Part shown: piece after piece, positions 1-5,077 of the stretch | How the letters are laid out: each line of letters begins with the position of its first letter | Position numbering within the stretch: position 1 is the first letter of the stretch | Program-made: the position numbers and the translations under genes | Notes under the pieces: generated by a model | Database searches by the model: none | Seen by the model: only the letters and a program-made list of their open reading frames with translations | What the model was told of the DNA's origin: nothing | From: Microbacteriaceae bacterium | Lineage (GTDB): Bacteria; Actinomycetota; Actinomycetes; Actinomycetales; Microbacteriaceae | DNA: 5,772 nucleotides | Reading direction: 5' to 3' | Assembly (NCBI GenBank): GCA_024639925.1 | Contig: JAHEGA010000015.1 | Location: forward strand, 1-5,772

Positions 1-974
1 GCCATTCTCAGGGGGTACTGCTGAGCAGTTGCCTGAATCTGACCGTCTGCGACAGCCTGGACACCAGCAAGTCCACCGTCAACGGAAACAACGAAGACGT
101 CTTCGCCGATAACCTTGCCAGCTGCCTCGAGTGCTACGTTCGCACCGAAGGCCGTAGGCTCGTTGATGGTGTAAACCACGTTGATGTCAGGGTTCGATGC
201 GAGGCACCGCTCCATGCCACTGCGGCCACCCTCTTCGTTAGCACCCGTTGCTTCGAGGCAAGCGATCTCGTAGTCGCCGCCTGCGCCACCGGTGTAGGAA
301 CCAGAGGTTGCTGCGCTGTCCATTTCCTCGAGAACAGGAACGTCAATTCCCATGCCCATGAGGAAGCCGTTGGCGCGGCAGAAGTCCACTGGCACAACGC
401 GGTCATCGAAGATAACGAGCTGCGCGATGACAGCCTTTTCTCCGTTGAGCTTGCCAGCGGCCCATTCACCAATCGACTCGCCTGCAAGGCAGTTGTCGGT
501 GGCGAAGGTCGAGCTGACGATGTCAGCAGGCTCGGTCGGTGAGTCAAGAGCAATCACGTAGAGGCCTGCTTCGCGAGCCTTGGTGATAGCAGCGTTGACG
601 TTGGTCGACATGGGGGTGATCAGGATTCCAGCTTGGCCCTGAGCAATGGCTGCCTCAATGAGGTCAATCTGGCCCTGGTCGTCGCCTTCTTCCTTAGCAG
701 CGCCAACCGTCAGGTCGACACCAATTTCCGCAGCCTTAGCCTTAGCACCCTGCTCCATAGCAACGAAGAAGGGGTTGGTGACGTTCTTCAGGATCAGCGA
801 AACTGCAACAGACTCCTGAGCTACCTCTGCTACCTCTTCCGTCTCTCCAGAGCTTGCTGGCGTCTCGGTTGCAGCGGTGCTACAGCCCGAGAGGATCAAA
901 GCGGCTGCACCAGCAGCTGCGAGACCCGCCACAAATCGGTTCTTAGCGAACCGCTTAGTGATAGTTGTTCTCAT
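1..974 (-). CDS. Sugar ABC transporter substrate-binding lipoprotein, FrcB/RbsB-like (3' end outside window)
   Basis: This is the extracytoplasmic binding protein of a sugar ABC importer (Peripla_BP_4 type); it hands a monosaccharide to a membrane permease and ATPase. The first 324 residues are present. Residues 1-31 form a lipoprotein signal: basic start (K7, R8, K11, R13), an Ala/Leu-rich core, and lipobox LSGC with Cys31 as lipid anchor. An acidic Ser/Thr-rich linker containing an EVAEVA repeat follows (about 32-55). Family motifs: TNPFFVAMEQGAK (66-78), ILITPMSTN (117-125), TDN (159-161), YTINEP (268-273), VDGG (298-301) and ATAQQYP (315-321). The last two resemble fructose/ribose-type FrcB proteins. 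ATG at 974 is chosen because GAAAGG (990-985) lies 10 nt upstream and the signal peptide starts properly; ATG at 992 is an in-frame alternative. Transporter partners are presumably beyond the left edge. It is divergent from the kinase at 1198. The family is certain; the ligand is not. Four further cysteines (162, 199, 239, 257) are notable. Confidence 0.93.
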   Translation of the reverse strand, partial: MRTTITKRFAKNRFVAGLAAAGAAALILSGCSTAATETPASSGETEEVAEVAQESVAVSLILKNVTNPFFVAMEQGAKAKAAEIGVDLTVGAAKEEGDDQGQIDLIEAAIAQGQAGILITPMSTNVNAAITKAREAGLYVIALDSPTEPADIVSSTFATDNCLAGESIGEWAAGKLNGEKAVIAQLVIFDDRVVPVDFCRANGFLMGMGIDVPVLEEMDSAATSGSYTGGAGGDYEIACLEATGANEEGGRSGMERCLASNPDINVVYTINEPTAFGANVALEAAGKVIGEDVFVVSVDGGLAGVQAVADGQIQATAQQYPLRM

Positions 975-1001
975 CGGTGAGATACCTTTCATTGGTTTTG
1001 C

Positions 1002-1017
1002 GCCAGGTCCTCCTGGC
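1002..1017 (-). promoter_or_regulatory. Hairpin in the binding-protein leader holding an AGGAGG sequence
   Basis: Read on the minus strand, GCCAGG and CCTGGC form a perfect 6-bp stem closed by the four-base loop AGGA. The purine run AGGAGGA (1014-1008) is therefore partly in the loop and partly in the stem. It lies 15 nt before the ATG at 992 and 33 nt before the ATG at 974. It could be a sequestered Shine-Dalgarno, an mRNA-stabilising leader hairpin or chance. The inverted repeat is seen directly; the role is inferred. Confidence 0.4.
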
Positions 1018-1027
1018 ACACTCTCGA

Positions 1028-1057
1028 AACTTATCCCATCCGCTGAAGGCCAACCAA
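1028..1057 (-). promoter_or_regulatory. Candidate promoter for the binding-protein gene
   Basis: On the minus strand TAAGTT (1033-1028) fits the actinobacterial -10 pattern TANNNT. TTGGTT (1057-1052), 18 nt upstream, matches only the TTG of a -35 box. Transcription would start near 1021 and give a leader of about 45-50 nt that includes the 1002-1017 hairpin. The -35 is weak, so this is tentative. Confidence 0.33.
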
Positions 1058-1075
1058 ACCGCGACGGGTCCCGAT

Positions 1076-1094
1076 ACCAAGTTGTTACATTGGT
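1076..1094. promoter_or_regulatory. Candidate operator, ACCAA-N9-TTGGT
   Basis: Perfect 5-bp inverted arms ACCAA (1076-1080) and TTGGT (1090-1094) flank a 9-bp AT-richer centre containing TGTTACA. The site lies just upstream of the candidate -35 of the leftward gene, a position suited to a transcription factor serving the divergent pair. The arms are short and no regulator gene is in the window, so the call is weak. Confidence 0.27.
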
Positions 1095-1108
1095 TCCGTT
1101 CGGCCCTC

Positions 1109-1120
1109 TTCACAGGTGAA
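1109..1120. promoter_or_regulatory. Candidate operator palindrome TTCACAGGTGAA
   Basis: Arms TTCAC and GTGAA pair perfectly around a 2-bp centre (10 of 12 positions symmetric). It sits roughly midway in the 223-bp divergent region, about 65 bp upstream of the rightward -10 box. A sugar-responsive regulator could bind here. No second copy was noticed elsewhere in the window. Confidence 0.3.
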
Positions 1121-1184
1121 AAACACTCGTCTGATTCGAGCACTACTTTCTTCACGCAAATGCGCAGATTTCTCTATGCGCCGA

Positions 1185-1190
1185 TACAGT
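1185..1190 (+). promoter_or_regulatory. -10 box (TACAGT) for a probable leaderless kinase transcript
   Basis: TACAGT fits TANNNT and ends 7 nt before the GTG at 1198, so transcription would begin at or next to the start codon. The 12 nt before the GTG contain no purine-rich ribosome binding site, as expected for a leaderless mRNA. No good -35 hexamer is visible about 17 nt upstream, so the promoter may need an activator or rely on the -10 element. Confidence 0.5.
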
Positions 1191-1197
1191 ACTGGCT

Positions 1198-2610
1198 GTG
1201 ACGTCTTTGGGTATAGATCTTGGAACGGGCTCAATAAAGGTTGCCGTTGTTTCCGCCGACACAAAAATTCTCTCCCGTTCGAGCAAGCCCTACCCAATCA
1301 GTTCGCCGCTTCCTGGCTGGGCAGAAAGCGACCCCACCGACTGGTTGCGCGCATGCGAAGAGGCTGCTCGCGAGGCCCTCAGCGGAGCGCCCCAGCAGCC
1401 TGAGCACGTGGGTTTCTCCGGACAAATGCACGGAGTTGTTGTAACGGATGGGGCTCTACAGCCTTTGAGGCCGGCCATTTTGTGGGCTGATACACGCTCG
1501 GCAGCAGAAGCACAGAGGATGAACGAGGAGTTGGGTGCCACCCAGATGGCTCGCCTGGGGTCCGGTGCCGTAGCGGGTTTTGCAGCCACAACACTCGCCT
1601 GGCTAGCCCGCAACGAACCCGACGTCATGGCCCAGGCGCGTTATGTCCTCCAACCAAAGGACTGGTTAAGGGCGGCCCTCGGAGGTCGTATCGGTACCGA
1701 ACCCAGTGATGCCTCGGGAACCTTGATGTGTGACGTCTCCACAGGTGAGTGGTCCGACGTGCCGATTGTGTGGTCTGGCGTAAGTCGAGAATTGCTTCCC
1801 CCAATTGAGTCTTCCCACGCGGAGGTGGGCACCATTACGCTGGCTGGCCTCGAACTGCCGTGCACGTTTGGTGGAGCGGACACTGCCTGCGCCCTGTTGG
1901 GCCTGGGACTCGACCCGGGGGAGGGTTTTGTCGCAGTGGGAAGCGGAGCCCAAGTGGTGTCCGTGATGAATACGGCAACCCTCGACGCATCGCTGGCAAC
2001 ACACACTTTTGCTCGCGCAGGTAACAAAGGGTCCGGTTGGTATCGAATCGGTGCCGTCCAAAACGGCGGCCTGGCCCTGGAGCCGACACTGTCGATGCTT
2101 TCAAGCTCGTTCGAGGAGGCCCACGATGCCCTCTCCGAAGGCATCACGGCCAACGACCCACTGTTTGTCCCCTACCTCGCCGGCGAGCGGACCCCGTTCA
2201 TGGATCCCTACCTCCGGGGGTCATGGCACAACATTTCGCTGGGGACTTCTCGAAAGATGATGCTGAGAAGCGTCCTTGAGGGGGTCGCTCACGCTGTCGC
2301 CTTCGCGGTGGACGCTGTCAGTGAGGCTGGCGGTAAACTGCCGGAGCACCTTCCGCTTATTGGCGGGGGCGGCGCAAACCCGGTTTTCCGACAATTACTT
2401 GCCGACTGCGCGAACCGGTCCTTGGCAAACGTGGATGCGCCGGATGCAGCGGTGGTGGGAGCTGCACTCCTGGGTTCAGGGCAGAGTGAGAACGCTCGCG
2501 CGTTGGAGCACTCTGGTGTGACGACCCCGAGGGAGGACCAAGCGGCTCTCCTCGCAGAGCGACGGGCAGAACTTTTGACACACATTGGGAGCCTTCACAC
2601 CCGGAATTAG
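1198..2610 (+). CDS. FGGY-family carbohydrate kinase, xylulokinase-like
   Basis: A cytoplasmic ATP-dependent sugar kinase of 470 residues, close to the usual FGGY length, probably acting on xylulose or a related ketose or polyol. The N-terminal domain begins GIDLGTGSIK (5-14, phosphate binding). It continues with GFSGQMHG (72-79), the QMHG substrate signature of xylulokinases, and LWADTR (95-100). The C-terminal domain has GGADTA (225-230) with Asp228 as likely catalytic base, GERTPF (329-334), and GGGGANP (389-395) of the nucleotide site. Oddity: the segment normally reading GTSG is VGSGAQ (247-252), unlike the GTSGT in the kinase at 3521-4936, so this is a divergent class and may use a different substrate. 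GTG at 1198 is the only start that fits; no in-frame ATG or GTG was found upstream. It is divergent from the binding protein and followed 39 bp later by a dehydrogenase. FGGY membership is certain; xylulose as substrate is likely but unproven. Confidence 0.9.
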   Translation: MTSLGIDLGTGSIKVAVVSADTKILSRSSKPYPISSPLPGWAESDPTDWLRACEEAAREALSGAPQQPEHVGFSGQMHGVVVTDGALQPLRPAILWADTRSAAEAQRMNEELGATQMARLGSGAVAGFAATTLAWLARNEPDVMAQARYVLQPKDWLRAALGGRIGTEPSDASGTLMCDVSTGEWSDVPIVWSGVSRELLPPIESSHAEVGTITLAGLELPCTFGGADTACALLGLGLDPGEGFVAVGSGAQVVSVMNTATLDASLATHTFARAGNKGSGWYRIGAVQNGGLALEPTLSMLSSSFEEAHDALSEGITANDPLFVPYLAGERTPFMDPYLRGSWHNISLGTSRKMMLRSVLEGVAHAVAFAVDAVSEAGGKLPEHLPLIGGGGANPVFRQLLADCANRSLANVDAPDAAVVGAALLGSGQSENARALEHSGVTTPREDQAALLAERRAELLTHIGSLHTRN

Positions 2611-2653
2611 CCACGGCGATCAGGCAGACCGCGAGAGTAGAGTGTCGCCGTGG
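2611..2653 (+). repeat. 9-bp inverted repeat spanning the intergenic gap and the next start codon
   Basis: CCACGGCGA (2611-2619), directly after the kinase stop codon, pairs perfectly with TCGCCGTGG (2645-2653), which contains the GTG start (2650-2652) of the next gene. The enclosed loop is 25 nt. In mRNA reading through from the kinase, the stem would mask that start codon. In an mRNA starting at about 2650 the 5' arm would be absent. No U-run follows the 3' arm, so this does not look like an intrinsic terminator. It could instead be a DNA operator with two half-sites. The symmetry is seen directly; the function is inferred. Confidence 0.6.
2638..2643 (+). promoter_or_regulatory. Candidate -10 box (TAGAGT) for a leaderless internal transcript
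   Basis: TAGAGT fits TANNNT and ends 6 nt before the GTG at 2650, the same geometry as at 1185-1190. It lies in the loop of the 2611-2653 inverted repeat. No Shine-Dalgarno is well placed before this GTG. No clear -35 is seen. The element would let the dehydrogenase be transcribed without the kinase. Confidence 0.38.
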
Positions 2654-3507
2654 AATCATTCTTGAGCGACATTACGGGCTCTTTCTCCCAAGGAGCGGGA
2701 AAAAACCCCACGGTAGCCATCATGGAAGCCGGTTACGCGGCCGCCGGCATGGACGTTCGATACCTGAATTGCGAAGTTGCACCCGCCCAGCTTGCCGACG
2801 CGGTGTCGGGAGCCATCGCCATGGGATGGCTTGGTTTCAACTGCTCGCTCCCCCACAAAGAATCCATCATTGACCTTCTTGACACTGTCGCTCGAAGCGC
2901 TGAGCTGATCGGAGCGGTAAATACCGTCGTCATCAACGACGGTCACCTCACCGGCGAAAACACCGACGGGCAAGGTTTCCTCGAAGCGCTTCGAACCTTG
3001 ACCGACCCCCGCGGCGCAAGAGCCGTGATATTCGGCGCCGGGGGCGCCGCTCGAGCCATCGCTGTCGAACTAGCGCTCGCTGGCGCATCCTCGATCACCA
3101 TCGTCAACCGCACAGCAGATCGAGGCCAGGCGCTGGCCGACCATATTGACTCACAGACCGACGCCGAGTGTTCTTTTTCCCCCTGGACCCCGGGCTACCG
3201 GATTCCCGGAGAAGCAAACCTGATTGTCAACGCCACCTCTGTGGGCTTTGTTCCGCAGGATAAGGACACCCTCGATGTGGACTTCTCCACCTTCACCCCC
3301 GGCGCCATCGTTGCCGACGTTGTCCCCAATCCCCCGATGACGCGGTGGCTAGTGGCTGCTGAGAAGGCGGGCTGCATACCCCTCACGGGTCTGGGGATGC
3401 TCGTGAATCAGGCCCTCGTTAACGCCAAGCTCTGGACAGGCGAGGCGCTTGACGCGAAGGTGATGCATTCAGCACTCGAAAAGGCTCTCGGAATCACCGA
3501 AGGGTAA
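2650..3507 (+). CDS. Shikimate-dehydrogenase-like NADP oxidoreductase, altered substrate site
   Basis: A soluble dehydrogenase of the AroE family, 285 residues (E. coli AroE is 272). The N-terminal catalytic domain contains FNCSLPHK (63-70) with catalytic Lys70, GAVNT (88-92) and ENTDG (103-107) with catalytic Asp106. The C-terminal Rossmann domain has GAGGAA (129-134), then NRT (153-155), typical of NADP preference, NATS (194-197) and GMLVNQ (249-254). AroE normally has SxSP near the N-terminus, where two serines hold the shikimate carboxylate; the aligned positions read GKNP (17-20), and the Thr of NVTxPHK is Ser66. This argues for a substrate other than shikimate, perhaps a sugar, polyol or carbocycle. 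GTG at 2650 is chosen because an in-frame TAG at 2638 blocks any longer start. It lies 39 bp after a sugar kinase, so catabolism is likelier than aromatic biosynthesis. The fold is certain; the substrate is unknown. Confidence 0.88.
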   Translation: MESFLSDITGSFSQGAGKNPTVAIMEAGYAAAGMDVRYLNCEVAPAQLADAVSGAIAMGWLGFNCSLPHKESIIDLLDTVARSAELIGAVNTVVINDGHLTGENTDGQGFLEALRTLTDPRGARAVIFGAGGAARAIAVELALAGASSITIVNRTADRGQALADHIDSQTDAECSFSPWTPGYRIPGEANLIVNATSVGFVPQDKDTLDVDFSTFTPGAIVADVVPNPPMTRWLVAAEKAGCIPLTGLGMLVNQALVNAKLWTGEALDAKVMHSALEKALGITEG

Positions 3508-3520
3508 TCAGCGAACGGGA

Positions 3521-4936
3521 TCAGTCCGCGAGGCCAGGGTGCTCTCGCAGCACTCCATCAAACTGCGTCCGGGCGAGAGCTCCTCCCTCCCGAGGACTCA
3601 GAGTCGCGGCATCTGACGCCCACGTGGGTTTCTCTCCGGTGAGTGCCCAGGCCGCCTGTCGCGCTGCCCCGTAGGCGACGTACTCTCCCGCGCGGGGAAC
3701 GCTGACGGGAATGCCCACCTGCTCGGTCACGACCTGCTGAACGCCCGTGTTCTGGGCTGCCCCACCGATCAGAATCAGCCGGGAAGGTTGCTGGGTGTGG
3801 GAGGCGATGGCGTCGACACCTCGGGCGAGGTTCGCAATAACCCCCTCAATCACTGCGCGAGTCAGGTTTTCCGGGGTGAGGTTCGTGCGAGTGACTCCGT
3901 GAAATGACCCGGTGGACTCGGGCAGGTTCGGCGTTCTCTCGCCATCGAAAAAGGGAAGCACGGTCACACCGCCTGATCCCGGCTCCGTGCTCTCCACGGC
4001 CTGCGTCAGGCCGTCCCAGCTCAACCCAAAGAGTTGGCGAACGGAATCAATGGGGCGCGCCGCATTGAGCGTTGCGACCAGCGGAAGAAACTCCCCTGTC
4101 GCATCGGCAAAGCCGGCAACGGTCCCCGAGGAATCGTGTGCAGGTGAGGACGTCACGGCGAACACTGTGCCACTCGTTCCCAAGGACAGGACAACGTCGC
4201 CCAGCTGTGTCCCGAGCCCCAGCGCCGCCATCGCGTTATCGCCACCGCCGGGACCCAATACCCAGCCCTGGTCTGTCGTGCCGGCTCTCTCCTGCGGACC
4301 AAGAACCGCGGGCAGTATCGGTCGGTGGCCCAAGGCAAAGGAGACGATGTCATCGTCGTACGTGTTGGACGCTGCGGAAAAATACCCCGTACCGCTCGCA
4401 TCCGAACGATCGGTTACTAGTGCGTCGAGCTGGGGGCCGAGTGTTGACTCGCCCTTAGTTCCATATCCCCGAAGCCTCCACATCAGCCAGTCATGCGGCA
4501 GTGCCACAGCGGCGACGCGCCCGGCGTGCTGGGGCTCATGCTGTCTCAACCACGCCAACTTGGTGGAAGTAAAGGAGGCCAGCGGAACAGAACCGGTGCG
4601 TTTAGCAACATCCTCCACGCCAAACTCAGACACAATCTGTTCTGCTTGAGCCGAAGAGCGTGTGTCGTTCCAGAGCAAAGCGGGGCGGACTACCCTGCCG
4701 TCTACATCCAGTGCCACCATCCCGTGCTGCTGCGCACCGATCGACAGTGCCTGCGCTTGCGAGGTATCAACGCGGCCTAGCGTTTCCTGCAGAGCATCCC
4801 ACCAGGCCTGAGGATCGACTTCCGTGCCCCCGGGATGCGCAGTGGTTGCGTCCGAGACGATGTCACCCGTCTCGAGATCGACAACGAGGACCTTGCAGCT
4901 CTGCGTGGAGGAATCCACTCCAATGACGGTGGGCAT
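3521..4936 (-). CDS. xylB: Xylulokinase, actinobacterial XylB type
   Basis: Phosphorylates D-xylulose to D-xylulose 5-phosphate with ATP in the cytoplasm, feeding the pentose phosphate pathway. From ATG 4936 it has 471 residues, near the usual family length. Domain 1: GVDSSTQSCK (6-15, phosphate binding), AQQHGM (68-73) and LWNDTR (88-93), both substrate-side signatures. Domain 2: GGGDN (230-234) with Asp233 as likely catalytic base, LGTSGT (252-257), GERTP (332-336) and GGAAQN (391-396) at the nucleotide site. The reading frame is open up to 4984, but ATG 4936 is preferred: it starts directly before the first conserved strand (PTVIGVD), and GAGGAA (4952-4947) precedes it by about 10 nt. It converges with the AroE-like gene across 13 bp and is divergent from the Gfo/Idh gene. 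Compared with the kinase at 1198-2610 it keeps all canonical FGGY motifs, so it is the better candidate for true xylulokinase. Confidence 0.92.
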   Translation of the reverse strand: MPTVIGVDSSTQSCKVLVVDLETGDIVSDATTAHPGGTEVDPQAWWDALQETLGRVDTSQAQALSIGAQQHGMVALDVDGRVVRPALLWNDTRSSAQAEQIVSEFGVEDVAKRTGSVPLASFTSTKLAWLRQHEPQHAGRVAAVALPHDWLMWRLRGYGTKGESTLGPQLDALVTDRSDASGTGYFSAASNTYDDDIVSFALGHRPILPAVLGPQERAGTTDQGWVLGPGGGDNAMAALGLGTQLGDVVLSLGTSGTVFAVTSSPAHDSSGTVAGFADATGEFLPLVATLNAARPIDSVRQLFGLSWDGLTQAVESTEPGSGGVTVLPFFDGERTPNLPESTGSFHGVTRTNLTPENLTRAVIEGVIANLARGVDAIASHTQQPSRLILIGGAAQNTGVQQVVTEQVGIPVSVPRAGEYVAYGAARQAAWALTGEKPTWASDAATLSPREGGALARTQFDGVLREHPGLAD

Positions 4937-4970
4937 GCGTTCTCTGTTCCTCGGGGCAACTGGTCTCCAC

Positions 4971-4976
4971 ATGCTA
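4971..4976 (-). promoter_or_regulatory. Candidate -10 box (TAGCAT) for xylB
   Basis: On the minus strand TAGCAT (4976-4971) fits TANNNT. Transcription would start near 4964 and give a short leader of about 28 nt containing GAGGAA (4952-4947) as ribosome binding site for the ATG at 4936. No convincing -35 hexamer is seen at the usual spacing. This gene, unlike the three plus-strand genes, looks leadered. Confidence 0.33.
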
Positions 4977-5001
4977 GTCAACAATCACTGGCGACTCTCC
5001 G

Positions 5002-5018
5002 GTGCGATGTCCGCGCAC
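5002..5018. promoter_or_regulatory. Candidate operator, GTGCG-N7-CGCAC
   Basis: Perfect 5-bp arms GTGCG (5002-5006) and CGCAC (5014-5018) lie in the divergent region between xylB and the oxidoreductase gene, upstream of both candidate -10 boxes. Just to the right, ACCGGT (5031-5036) is a short palindrome inside ACCGGTTGCA, which resembles half of a LacI-family operator with a CG centre. The arms are short and the region is GC-rich, so chance is a real alternative. Confidence 0.22.
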
Positions 5019-5065
5019 GCACACCCGCTCACCGGTTGCAGGCATCTCGGTTGGGAGCAATGGAG

Positions 5066-5071
5066 TACCCT
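5066..5071 (+). promoter_or_regulatory. Candidate -10 box (TACCCT) for a leaderless oxidoreductase transcript
   Basis: TACCCT fits TANNNT and ends 6 nt before the ATG at 5078, matching the spacing at 1185-1190 and 2638-2643. The element itself is GC-rich and weak. Its support comes mainly from the repeated geometry and the absence of a well-spaced Shine-Dalgarno. Confidence 0.33.
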
Positions 5072-5077
5072 CAGACG

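Noticed and set aside
134..553. Minus-strand open frame of 139 codons
   Set aside because: It is in another frame of the binding-protein gene, which reads continuously from 974 to the window edge with clear family motifs.
1126..1140. CTCG-N7-CGAG inverted repeat in the first divergent region
   Set aside because: Four-base arms are expected by chance in this composition and do not extend further.
975..1197. Short open frames crossing the first divergent region on both strands
   Set aside because: They lack ribosome sites and recognisable protein character, and overlap the starts of the two real genes.
3537..3555. Hairpin GTGCT-CTCGC-AGCAC as terminator for the AroE-like gene
   Set aside because: It lies 30 bp past the stop but inside the xylB coding end, has a short stem with one wobble pair beyond the core, and no U-run follows.
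3912..4649. Long plus-strand open frame of 245 codons
   Set aside because: It lies wholly antisense to xylB, whose FGGY motifs are complete. Its translation is Ser/Pro/Arg-rich without any recognisable domain, typical of a shadow frame in GC-rich DNA.
3521..4984. Longer xylB start at 4984 (16 extra residues)
   Set aside because: The extra residues (Arg/Pro-rich) precede the conserved first strand, overlap the candidate promoter, and lack a ribosome site. The ATG at 4936 fits the family start.
5060..5077. Upstream in-frame ATG at 5060 for the Gfo/Idh gene
   Set aside because: Its GGGAG is only 2 nt away, too close to act, and the extra residues add nothing to the fold. It remains possible but less likely than 5078.
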